This document shows, piece after piece, positions 1 through 6,008 of a DNA stretch of 10,646 nucleotides (positions within the stretch are counted from its first letter, which is position 1; the number at the start of each line of letters is the position of its first letter). The DNA is from an uncultured Clostridia bacterium. GTDB taxonomy: Bacteria; Bacillota; Clostridia; Oscillospirales; Acutalibacteraceae. The notes under the pieces are model-generated. The model saw only the letters and a list, made by a program, of their open reading frames with translations. It was not told the origin of the DNA and searched no databases. The position numbers and the translations under genes are program-made. The DNA is taken from positions 1 through 10,646 of the forward strand of contig CAMBQD010000016.1 of the NCBI GenBank assembly GCA_945869905.1. Direction: 5' to 3'.

Positions 1-5
1 TCCAT
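1..5 (-). CDS. Start codon of a divergent gene leaving the left edge
   Basis: Read on the minus strand, the first bases give an ATG at positions 5-3 followed by GA, so the second codon begins with GA. A strong ribosome site (GGAGGA) lies 7 nt upstream and a good promoter lies further upstream on the same strand. Only the start is in the window, so the product cannot be named. The gene is head-to-head with the AI-2E family gene. Confidence 0.6.
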
Positions 6-12
6 TTTGTTG

Positions 13-18
13 TCCTCC
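13..18 (-). promoter_or_regulatory. Ribosome binding site of the left-edge gene
   Basis: On the minus strand the bases read GGAGGA, a near-ideal Shine-Dalgarno sequence, with 7 nt between it and the ATG at 5-3. Together they decide that a gene begins at the window edge. Confidence 0.65.
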
Positions 19-57
19 GTACGCGGACAGTTGTATTACTGTGAAATACACTTGTCT

Positions 58-86
58 ATATTAACAGAAAAGTCTAAAAGTATCAA
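58..86 (-). promoter_or_regulatory. Sigma-A-type promoter for the left-edge gene
   Basis: On the minus strand there is TTGATA (86-81), a 17-nt spacer and TAATAT (63-58). The -10 is preceded by TGT, giving an extended -10 (TGnTAATAT). The predicted start near position 51 would leave a leader of about 45 nt before the ATG at 5-3. This is a sequence match only, but spacing, hexamers and downstream ribosome site agree. Confidence 0.55.
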
Positions 87-129
87 GCCCTAATTTTAAA
101 AAATTAATATTTTTATTATATTTTTCCCC

Positions 130-158
130 TTGATAATTGAAAAACGTTGACTTATTAT
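130..158 (+). promoter_or_regulatory. Probable promoter of the AI-2E family gene
   Basis: TTGATA (130-135), a 17-nt spacer and TATTAT (153-158) give a predicted start near 165, shortly before the ribosome site AAAGGAAG (175-182) and the ATG at 190. The stretch is very AT-rich and holds other promoter-like hexamers (TTGACT at 147-152, TATAAT at 164-169), so the exact pair is uncertain. Confidence 0.45.
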
Positions 159-189
159 ATAGTTATAATGGTATAAAGGAAGTAAAAAT

Positions 190-1338
190 ATGACAGACAA
201 GGTTAAAAAAAGAAGAGACACCATAATAAATGTTGCCTTCGCCGCATTGGTTATCGGTTTAGTTTACGTTTTCTTCAAATACTGTTTTGCCATAACGGCT
301 CCGTTTTTGATTTCCTTTTTCTTTGCGGTGCTGCTGCAAAAGCCGCTGAGATGGCTTGACAAAAAGACCAAAAAAAAGTGCCACACCCTGTGGTCACTGC
401 TGCTGGTACTGCTGTCCCTATTGATTATTCTCGGTCCGGTAATCACAATTATTTCCCTGATTGCAAAGGAAATAGGCGGCTTTGTGTCATACTTAATGGG
501 TCAGTTAAACGATTTGCCCTCCTTCCTTGCAACTCTTGAAAGGGAAATATTAAACCTGTTAAAGTTTTTGCCTGAGGGAATATACACCTCTGTTTCCGAC
601 TCAATTTCAGAAGTATTCGGCAGAATGATAAACGATTTTGACCTGAGTGCCCTTGGAATTGATATGAAGGCAATTACCTCAGGACTTACCACAGGCGTAA
701 CAGGCATTTACAGCGTTGTTAAAAATATTCCCTCTGCCCTTATCGGCATAGTAATCGGCATAGTTGCGTGGATATTCTTTACAAAGGACTATAACTATAT
801 TGTAAGCTTTATTAAACTCCAGCTGCCTGAGAGCAAGAAAAATCTGCTCAGTGAAATCAAGCAGATTTTCTCCAAAACCGTATTAAAAATGCTCAGAGCA
901 TATGGGCTTATAATGCTTATCACCTTCCTTGAGCTTTTCCTTGGATTGTCAATCCTTAACTGGATAGGTGTAATGGACAACAACTATGTGGTTGTAATTG
1001 CCCTTGCAATTGCCGTGTTTGATATACTGCCTGTTGCAGGCTCCGGCGGAATACTTATTCCGTGGGCTTTAATCAGCTTGGTGATGGGCAATTATACACA
1101 GGCATTGGGACTCATCATCATATACGTAATTATTTCCGTTATCCGTCAGTATATTGAGCCTAAGATTGTGGGCACATCACTGGGAGTTCATCCAATAGTT
1201 ACTCTGGCAGGGCTTTACTTTGGTCTTAAACTGTTCGGTTTCCTTGGTATGTTTATTGTACCGATTACCGTTATGACAATTAAGGCATTTAACGATGCAG
1301 GCAGAATTCACCTTTACAATTCACCTGACAGAAATTAA
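190..1338 (+). CDS. AI-2E family transporter / YtvI-like membrane protein
   Basis: This 382-residue polytopic membrane protein belongs to the AI-2E transporter superfamily (PF01594) and resembles the YtvI group of Firmicutes. Hydrophobic segments lie near residues 13-50, 68-92, 180-198, 236-257, 264-292, 303-318 and 334-363, separated by an extracytoplasmic-type stretch (about 95-178). The C-terminal half carries the family pattern: FDILPVAGSGGILIPWAL (277-294), then RQYIEPKIVG (319-328) and GVHPIV (332-337). Length matches the family (about 350-390). Members have been linked to quorum-signal export, sodium/proton antiport or sporulation; the substrate here cannot be told. The start is supported by AAAGGAAG upstream. 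The gene looks monocistronic: it has its own promoter and a hairpin terminator about 110 nt past the stop. Family assignment is firm; function is open. Confidence 0.88.
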   Translation: MTDKVKKRRDTIINVAFAALVIGLVYVFFKYCFAITAPFLISFFFAVLLQKPLRWLDKKTKKKCHTLWSLLLVLLSLLIILGPVITIISLIAKEIGGFVSYLMGQLNDLPSFLATLEREILNLLKFLPEGIYTSVSDSISEVFGRMINDFDLSALGIDMKAITSGLTTGVTGIYSVVKNIPSALIGIVIGIVAWIFFTKDYNYIVSFIKLQLPESKKNLLSEIKQIFSKTVLKMLRAYGLIMLITFLELFLGLSILNWIGVMDNNYVVVIALAIAVFDILPVAGSGGILIPWALISLVMGNYTQALGLIIIYVIISVIRQYIEPKIVGTSLGVHPIVTLAGLYFGLKLFGFLGMFIVPITVMTIKAFNDAGRIHLYNSPDRN

Positions 1339-1450
1339 TGTACAGAAAGCAAAACAAATCGGTGATTCAATTTGGCAAAAATGTGGGTCTTGGTTTGCAA
1401 TGTTTTTACATCGAATCAATTTACGTCGCGGTAATCGACCTAAGTTTTTC

Positions 1451-1480
1451 GTGCGTAGCCTTCGGTTACGCACTTTTTTT
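1451..1480 (+). terminator. Rho-independent terminator after the AI-2E family gene
   Basis: A 10-bp stem (left arm GTGCGTAGCC 1451-1460, right arm GGTTACGCAC 1464-1473, one G-T wobble) closes on a 3-nt loop, TTC. Seven T residues (1474-1480) follow directly. This is a classic intrinsic terminator on the plus strand. Confidence 0.9.
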
Positions 1481-1498
1481 ATTTTTGGCGGAGCAAAT

Positions 1499-1606
1499 AT
1501 GAAAAGCTGTGGCTTTTTCGGAGCTACAACTATGGCGGAAATAACTCCCGAATTTGAATACAGATTAAATGCGGCGTCTATATGGCTATGTGTGACTATG
1601 TTATAA
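1499..1606 (+). CDS. Possible 35-residue small ORF, unrecognised
   Basis: An ATG at 1499 preceded by GGAG (1490-1493, 5 nt away) opens a 35-codon frame ending in TAA at 1604-1606. The peptide begins MKSCGFFG and ends WLCVTML. I recognise no family, and there is no clear promoter because a strong terminator sits immediately upstream. It may be a chance ORF or a decayed fragment. Confidence 0.15.
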   Translation: MKSCGFFGATTMAEITPEFEYRLNAASIWLCVTML

Positions 1607-1711
1607 TTGACAGTGTAAAAAAACAGCATCACGGAGGAAATATATACAACCGCTATATCAAATTATGTTGTTGAAAAACAAATGCCGAAAATTATTAGAA
1701 TTGATAAAATG

Positions 1712-1753
1712 AAAAAGAAGGACAGTGATTAAAAATCACTGTCCTTCTTTTTT
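1712..1753. terminator. Bidirectional intrinsic terminator of the iol operon
   Basis: This is a perfect 19-bp inverted repeat (left arm 1712-1730, loop AAA 1731-1733, right arm 1734-1752). Its core is AAGGACAGTGATT paired with AATCACTGTCCTT. The outer part of the stem is A-rich on the left and T-rich on the right, so either strand's transcript ends in a U tract. On the minus strand it begins 5 nt after the iolE stop (1760-1758), so it ends the iolG-D-E transcript. On the plus strand it would stop any transcript reaching it from the left. Confidence 0.92.
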
Positions 1754-1757
1754 ACTG

Positions 1758-2657
1758 TTAAAGTCCTGTATTTTCCGCAATATATTTTCTTGCCTTAACT
1801 GCATATTCAAATGGGTTTGCTTTTGCAGGGTCCTGCTCTGCCTCAACAACCACCCAGCCTTCGTAACCGTTATCGGCAAGGATATCAAATATAGGCTTAA
1901 AATCCACGTCACCGTCACCCGGAACGGTAAACACACCTGCCCTTACTGCGTCAAGGAAGGACATATGCTGCGGTACAACCTGATTGTTATACACATCAAG
2001 CCTTACGTCCTTAAGGTGAACGTGCTTAACCCTTTTAATATACTTTTTCAGCACGGGAACAGGATCTATGCCTGCAAAGGTCAGATGACCTGAGTCAAAC
2101 AAAAGATAAACAAGGTCAGGGTCGGTAAGCTCCATAAGCTTATCAATTTCCTCAACGGTCTGCACACCTGTACCCATATGGTGATGGACTGTAAAGTACA
2201 TACCCTTTGATTTGGCATATGCGCCCATCTCGTTAAAGCCCTTGGCAACCACTGCCCACTGCTCGTCGGTATAACAGGGCTTTTCGTCAAGGATTGATTT
2301 ATCAAGACAGCCCTGAATTGAATTGCCCTGCTCAGATGCTCCGATAACCTTTGCTCCTAATTTATGGAGCTTATCGCAATGCGCCTTAAATGCTTCAATA
2401 GTTTCCTCATAGGGCTTTGATGTCAAAAAGGAGGAAAACCAGGCGTTGCAAATCTGCAAGCCTCTGATATCAAGATAAGGCTTTAAAACATCGGGGTCAG
2501 AAGGATATTTATTGCCGATTTCCGAGCCTTTATAGCCGGCAAGAGCCATTTCGCTTATGCACTGCTCAAAGGTGTTTTCCGCACCCAAATCAGGCATATC
2601 GTCGTTAGTCCAGCCAATAGGCGCAATGGCAAGTTTTACTTTATTAGCGTCAAGCAT
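1758..2657 (-). CDS. iolE: Inosose dehydratase (2-keto-myo-inositol dehydratase)
   Basis: IolE removes water from scyllo-inosose (2-keto-myo-inositol), giving 3D-(3,5/4)-trihydroxycyclohexane-1,2-dione, the second step of myo-inositol breakdown in the cytoplasm. At 299 residues it has the usual IolE length and the xylose-isomerase-like TIM-barrel fold. Family-typical stretches are IAPIGWTNDDMPDLG (11-25), ENTFEQCISEMALAGYKGSE (27-46), HHHMGTGVQT (158-167), FDSGH (187-191), KHVHLKD (211-217) and VPGDGDVDF (245-253). The acidic and histidine residues of the later motifs likely bind the divalent metal. The start at 2657 has AAAGG about 11 nt upstream, a slightly long spacing. It is the last gene of iolG-iolD-iolE, 20 nt after iolD, with an intrinsic terminator 5 nt past its stop. 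Identification is confident from motif order and operon context. Confidence 0.95.
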   Translation of the reverse strand: MLDANKVKLAIAPIGWTNDDMPDLGAENTFEQCISEMALAGYKGSEIGNKYPSDPDVLKPYLDIRGLQICNAWFSSFLTSKPYEETIEAFKAHCDKLHKLGAKVIGASEQGNSIQGCLDKSILDEKPCYTDEQWAVVAKGFNEMGAYAKSKGMYFTVHHHMGTGVQTVEEIDKLMELTDPDLVYLLFDSGHLTFAGIDPVPVLKKYIKRVKHVHLKDVRLDVYNNQVVPQHMSFLDAVRAGVFTVPGDGDVDFKPIFDILADNGYEGWVVVEAEQDPAKANPFEYAVKARKYIAENTGL

Positions 2658-2677
2658 TTTATTTATTACCTTTCAAA

Positions 2678-4531
2678 TTAATAATCAAATGTTTCCTTGA
2701 TATGCTTTTGCATATCATCATAGGCGGCGGCAACTGTTTCCGATTTGGAAACCTCGGCAACGCCCACGCGCCACCAGGACTCAAATCCCGGAGTCATTGT
2801 CTTTGGAAGAACCTTTATGTCAAACAGACAGGAAACCGTCTGCTTTTTTGCATCCTCCAGTGCCGCACGAAGCTCGTCAGAGGTACGGCAGGTATAAGCC
2901 TTTGCACCGTAGCCCTCGGCAATTTTTGCAAAATCGGGGTCAATTTCCGCACCGTCCAGCATACCTGTAACGGGATTTCTTGCACGGAAAACAGTACCAA
3001 ATGTGTCTGTACCCTGATTGTTTTGTAGGTTTTCTATACAGCCCCAGCCCATATTATCAAACAGGCAGACATTAATTTTAAGTCCCTCCTGCAAAGCAGT
3101 ATAAAGCTCACTGTGTCCCATAAGGAAGGAGCCGTCGCCGCAGAAGGTGTACACCTCTGCATCAGGCACAGCCAGCTTGGCGCCCAATGCGCCATTAACC
3201 TCATATCCCATATTGGAATAGCCGTATTCCATATGATATGTACCCCTGTTCTTAGGTCTGAACAGTCTTTGCATATCACCGGGGAGAGAGCCTGCAGAGC
3301 CTAACGCAATGGCGTCATCATCCATAAACTCGTTAATTATGCCAAGAGCAAGGGTTTGGCTGAGGCCGCCCTTAAGCTCGGTTGAATAATAGCCGTCAAC
3401 AATTGCATCCCATTCAGCCTTTGCCCCTGCAATTTCATCGGTATATTCTGTCTTATATCCGTCGCAGGAGTCGATAAGGGCAGTAATTGCCTCCCTTGCA
3501 TCTGCAATAACGGGCTCGGCATCCATTTTAAATGCGTCAAAGGGACAAATATTTATACCCAGAACCTTTCTGTTTTCGTTAAACAGCCACTTGGAAGATG
3601 TGGTAAAATCGGTAAAGCGTGTGCCTACGCCGATAACAAGGTCGGCATCCTTTGCAATAACATTGGCAGCCTTGCCGCCTGTTACACCGATACCGCCCAA
3701 ATTCAGCGGATGCTTCCAGTCGATTATACCCTTGCCTGCCTGAGTTTCGCCGATAGGGATATTATATTTTTCGGCAAAGCGCTGCAATTCCTTTTCCGCA
3801 CCGCTGTATCTGACACCGCCGCCGCAAATGATAATGGGCTTTTTGGCGGATTTGATAAGCCTTGTTGCCCTTTCAAGCTGTGATTGGGCAATAGGACGTC
3901 TGTCCATATGCCACACGCGCTTTGCAAGAAAATGGTCAGGATAATCATAAGCCTCACCCTCAACATCCTGTGGCATTGCAAGACAAACAGCACCTGTATC
4001 CGCAGGGTCTGTCAGCACGCGCATTGCGTTTATGCAGGCAGTCATAAGTTGTTCAGGTCTGATAATTCTGTCAAAATAATGGCAAACGCCTCTAAAAGCA
4101 TCTGTTACCGTTCTGCCGTAATTGTCAAAAAACTCAGCCTGCTGTAAAACAGGGTCCGGCTGACGACAGGCGAAGGTATCGCCGGGCAGAACAAGCAAAG
4201 GAATTCTGTTGGCAGTGGCACAGCCGCAGGCAGTAACCATATTTGTTGCACCGGGACCGATGGAAGAAACGCAGGGGATAATTGCCTTTCTGTCCATCTG
4301 CTTGGCATAAGCAATGGCGGCAAGCGCCATATTCTGCTCGTTCTTGCCTTGGTAGAACTTAAGGCTGTGTCCGCCCTGCTCCAAGGCCTGACCCACACCA
4401 ACAACACATCCGTGGCCGAAGATACCGAAGATGCCGTTGACAAATTTTGTTTCAACACCGTCACATTCGATATACTGATTGTCAAGGAACTTAACAAGTG
4501 CCTGTGACATTGTAAGTCTTGTACGTTTCAT
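2678..4531 (-). CDS. iolD: 3D-(3,5/4)-trihydroxycyclohexane-1,2-dione hydrolase (ThDP-dependent)
   Basis: IolD hydrolytically opens the ring of 3D-(3,5/4)-trihydroxycyclohexane-1,2-dione to 5-deoxy-D-glucuronate, the third step of inositol catabolism. The 617-residue protein has the three-domain layout of ThDP enzymes. The N-terminal pyrimidine-binding domain carries the conserved glutamate in GKNEQNMALAA (E65), plus SSIGPGATNMVTA (89-101) and LPGDTFACRQPDPVLQQ (115-131). The central domain includes IICGGGVRYSGA (234-245). The C-terminal pyrophosphate domain has the metal/ThDP motif GDGSF (465-469) followed about 25 residues later by DN (492-493). The tail WWRVGVAEVS (586-595) is typical of IolD. 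The length is slightly below the roughly 637 residues I recall for Bacillus IolD. It starts 2 nt after the iolG stop, with its ribosome site (TTGAGGG) inside the end of iolG, suggesting translational coupling. Confidence 0.96.
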   Translation of the reverse strand: MKRTRLTMSQALVKFLDNQYIECDGVETKFVNGIFGIFGHGCVVGVGQALEQGGHSLKFYQGKNEQNMALAAIAYAKQMDRKAIIPCVSSIGPGATNMVTACGCATANRIPLLVLPGDTFACRQPDPVLQQAEFFDNYGRTVTDAFRGVCHYFDRIIRPEQLMTACINAMRVLTDPADTGAVCLAMPQDVEGEAYDYPDHFLAKRVWHMDRRPIAQSQLERATRLIKSAKKPIIICGGGVRYSGAEKELQRFAEKYNIPIGETQAGKGIIDWKHPLNLGGIGVTGGKAANVIAKDADLVIGVGTRFTDFTTSSKWLFNENRKVLGINICPFDAFKMDAEPVIADAREAITALIDSCDGYKTEYTDEIAGAKAEWDAIVDGYYSTELKGGLSQTLALGIINEFMDDDAIALGSAGSLPGDMQRLFRPKNRGTYHMEYGYSNMGYEVNGALGAKLAVPDAEVYTFCGDGSFLMGHSELYTALQEGLKINVCLFDNMGWGCIENLQNNQGTDTFGTVFRARNPVTGMLDGAEIDPDFAKIAEGYGAKAYTCRTSDELRAALEDAKKQTVSCLFDIKVLPKTMTPGFESWWRVGVAEVSKSETVAAAYDDMQKHIKETFDY

Positions 4532-4533
4532 AA

Positions 4534-5547
4534 TTAACCCTCAATTTCAGAAAGCTTAACAGGTCTGTTTTCTTTAACGGAAAGCTTTGCGGCAAGTCCC
4601 AATCTAAGAGCCTCAAGTCCGTCATAAACAGTTGTTTTGGTGGGCTTGTCGTTAATAACGCAGTCAATAAACTCTGTCATCTCGTCAGTAAAGGACTGCA
4701 TATATCTTTCAAGGAAGAAATAAAGGGGCTTATCGGTAACTGCACCGTTTTCGTCAATAAACTCAACATTAGTCGGAGTATCGTTTGCCGCACTTGCCTG
4801 ACCCTTTTTGCCGAACACCTCAAGCCTTTGGTCATAGCCGTAGGCTGCCTTACGGCAGTTATCAATAACACCAATGGCACCGCTCTTAAACTTAAGTGCA
4901 ACAAGGGCGGTATCAACGTCCCCTGCCTCACCGATGGCAGGGTCAACGGTTACTGCCGCATTGGCATAAACCTCCTCAACCTCACCGCCGATAAAGCGTG
5001 CCATATCAAAATCGTGAACAGTCATATCAAGGAATATACCGCCGGATACCTTAACATATGAGATTGGGGGCGGCTCAGGGTCGCGTGATGTGATTTTAAT
5101 TGTCTGCAGCTCGCCTATCTTGCCCTTGTTGGCAAGGTCCTTAATATGTGCAAAGTTATGGTCATAACGGCGGTTAAAGCCTATCTGAAGCTTAACGCCT
5201 GCCTCGTCCACAGCCTTGATTACAGCCTTGATTTTTTCAACAGTTAAATCAACAGGCTTTTCACAGAAAATGTGCTTGCCTGCCTTTGCCGCCTCAATTG
5301 CAATATCTGCGTGAGTATCTGTTGAAGAGCAGATAAGAACGGCTTTAATTTCGGGATTATTCAATATTTCGTGATAATCCTCATAGTAATTTGCGATACC
5401 CAGCTCATCTGCAAGCTTTTTTGCGCCTTCAACAAAAATGTCGGAAACTGCAACAATCTCTGCCTGTGGGATGTGGTATGTAATCGACTTTGCGTGTACC
5501 TGACCTATACGTCCGGCACCGATGATACCAACCTTAAGTTTTTCCAT
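4534..5547 (-). CDS. iolG: myo-Inositol 2-dehydrogenase
   Basis: IolG oxidises myo-inositol with NAD+ to scyllo-inosose, the entry step of the pathway. The 337-residue protein has the Gfo/Idh/MocA layout: an N-terminal Rossmann domain with GAGRIG (10-15), the EKP motif with the conserved lysine (K97), and a C-terminal alpha/beta domain with DMTVHDFD (174-181). D174 and H178 correspond to the catalytic Asp/His of IolG. QIGFNRRYD (121-129) is also typical. The start at 5547 has TGAGGT 6 nt upstream. It is the first gene of the leftward operon and has its own promoter overlapped by an inverted repeat. Gfo/Idh/MocA enzymes vary in substrate, so activity on other inositols or D-glucose is possible, but linkage with iolD and iolE makes inositol the best call. 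Confidence 0.93.
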   Translation of the reverse strand: MEKLKVGIIGAGRIGQVHAKSITYHIPQAEIVAVSDIFVEGAKKLADELGIANYYEDYHEILNNPEIKAVLICSSTDTHADIAIEAAKAGKHIFCEKPVDLTVEKIKAVIKAVDEAGVKLQIGFNRRYDHNFAHIKDLANKGKIGELQTIKITSRDPEPPPISYVKVSGGIFLDMTVHDFDMARFIGGEVEEVYANAAVTVDPAIGEAGDVDTALVALKFKSGAIGVIDNCRKAAYGYDQRLEVFGKKGQASAANDTPTNVEFIDENGAVTDKPLYFFLERYMQSFTDEMTEFIDCVINDKPTKTTVYDGLEALRLGLAAKLSVKENRPVKLSEIEG

Positions 5548-5590
5548 AATTTTACCTCACAAATTGAATAATTTAAGAGCTTCGCCCCAT

Positions 5591-5616
5591 CTTTTTAATG
5601 ATAGCACATTAAAAAG
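5591..5616. promoter_or_regulatory. Candidate operator: perfect inverted repeat over the iol promoter
   Basis: CTTTTTAATG (5591-5600) and CATTAAAAAG (5607-5616) are exact reverse complements separated by 6 nt. The repeat covers the -10 hexamer (5598-5603) and runs from the predicted transcription start to about -26. A bound dimeric repressor there would block RNA polymerase. No regulator gene is in the window, and the repeat is not one I can assign to a named family. Confidence 0.55.
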
Positions 5617-5626
5617 CATAATTCAA
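5598..5626 (-). promoter_or_regulatory. Promoter of the iolG-iolD-iolE operon
   Basis: On the minus strand there is TTGAAT (5626-5621), an exact 17-nt spacer and TATCAT (5603-5598), with TGC just before the -10 (extended -10). The predicted start is near 5591, giving a leader of about 43 nt before the iolG ATG. Spacing and hexamers fit a sigma-A promoter. Confidence 0.7.
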
Positions 5627-5669
5627 TATTCTGTATAAACAACACAAATTTTTTATTGGGTTCAAGATA

Positions 5670-5698
5670 TTGCATTAGCAGTAAAATATATGTATAAT
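5670..5698 (+). promoter_or_regulatory. Promoter of the TSCPD-glycosidase-symporter operon
   Basis: TTGCAT (5670-5675), a 17-nt spacer and consensus TATAAT (5693-5698) predict a start at about 5705. The ribosome site AAGGAG (5726-5731) and ATG at 5739 follow. It is divergent from the iol promoter; the two -35 elements are about 45 nt apart, back to back. Confidence 0.7.
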
Positions 5699-5704
5699 AT
5701 TATG

Positions 5705-5722
5705 TACGTAATATACGTAATA
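5705..5722. repeat. Tandem 9-bp repeat at the transcription start (candidate operator)
   Basis: TACGTAATA occurs twice in direct succession (5705-5713 and 5714-5722), each containing the palindrome TACGTA. The array begins at the predicted transcription start of the rightward operon, where a bound protein could block initiation. The two TACGTA centres lie 9 bp apart, close to one helical turn. It differs from the inverted repeat at the iol promoter, so the two operons may answer to different regulators. Confidence 0.45.
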
Positions 5723-5738
5723 CAAAAGGAGATCGACT

Positions 5739-5993
5739 ATGACTTACACATACAAGCCCACAGGCGTCTGTTCAAGGCAAATAAACATTGAAATTTCAGA
5801 CGACGGCAAAATCAAGAACATCAGCTTTATAGGAGGCTGCAACGGTAATCTTAAGGGAATATCCGCCCTTGCCAAGGGCAGAACACCCGAGGAGGTTATC
5901 GGTGTGCTAAAGGGTATTCAGTGCGGCTTTAAGGGCACCTCATGTCCCGACCAGCTTGCAAGGGCGCTTGAAGAAATAGAAGAAGAATTATAA
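5739..5993 (+). CDS. TIGR03905 family TSCPD-domain protein
   Basis: This 84-residue protein matches the small TSCPD-domain family (TIGR03905) seen in many anaerobic Firmicutes and other gut bacteria. It carries the namesake motif TSCPD (67-71) and cysteines at 11, 34, 62 and 69, in GVCS, GGCNGN, QCGF and SCPD, which could bind a metal or form a redox centre. TSCPD domains also occur at the C terminus of some B12-dependent ribonucleotide reductases (NrdJ type). The role of the stand-alone proteins is not established, to my knowledge. The start has AAGGAG 7 nt upstream. It is the first gene of the rightward operon, 15 nt before the glycosidase. The family call is firm; function is unknown. Confidence 0.88.
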   Translation: MTYTYKPTGVCSRQINIEISDDGKIKNISFIGGCNGNLKGISALAKGRTPEEVIGVLKGIQCGFKGTSCPDQLARALEEIEEEL

Positions 5994-6008
5994 TCGGAGG
6001 ACCAAAAT

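Larger units (their letters stand above)
1339..1711. other. Intergenic stretch without a convincing gene
   Basis: This 373-nt gap between the AI-2E gene and the iolE terminator holds one hairpin terminator (1451-1480) and short reading frames only. One strand has an open frame from 1295 to 1606 and the other from 1632 to 1321, but both run through the terminator and neither has recognisable protein character. After the terminator there is a 35-codon ORF with a GGAG ribosome site (1499-1606). Two out-of-register fragments follow (about 1584-1673 and 1622-1732). It may be the 3' region of the AI-2E transcript followed by decayed coding sequence or a dispersed repeat. Confidence 0.5.

Noticed and set aside
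147..169. TTGACT and TATAAT near the AI-2E start as one promoter
   Set aside because: They are only 11 nt apart, too short for a sigma-A promoter. The TTGATA/TATTAT pair with a 17-nt spacer fits better.
1607..1612. Perfect -35 consensus TTGACA
   Set aside because: The bases 17-18 nt downstream do not resemble a -10 element, so it is unlikely to be a promoter by itself.
1725..2093. 122-codon plus-strand ORF antisense to iolE
   Set aside because: It overlaps the confidently identified iolE and its terminator, has no ribosome site or family features, and is a shadow of coding sequence.
4105..4497. 130-codon minus-strand ORF inside iolD
   Set aside because: It is the same strand as iolD in another frame, serine/leucine-rich low-information translation. 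iolD motifs run through this region without a break.
5548..5738. A riboswitch in the iol/TSCPD intergenic region
   Set aside because: Both leaders are short (about 35-45 nt) and AT-rich, with no room for a known aptamer plus expression platform. The repeats sit at promoter positions instead.
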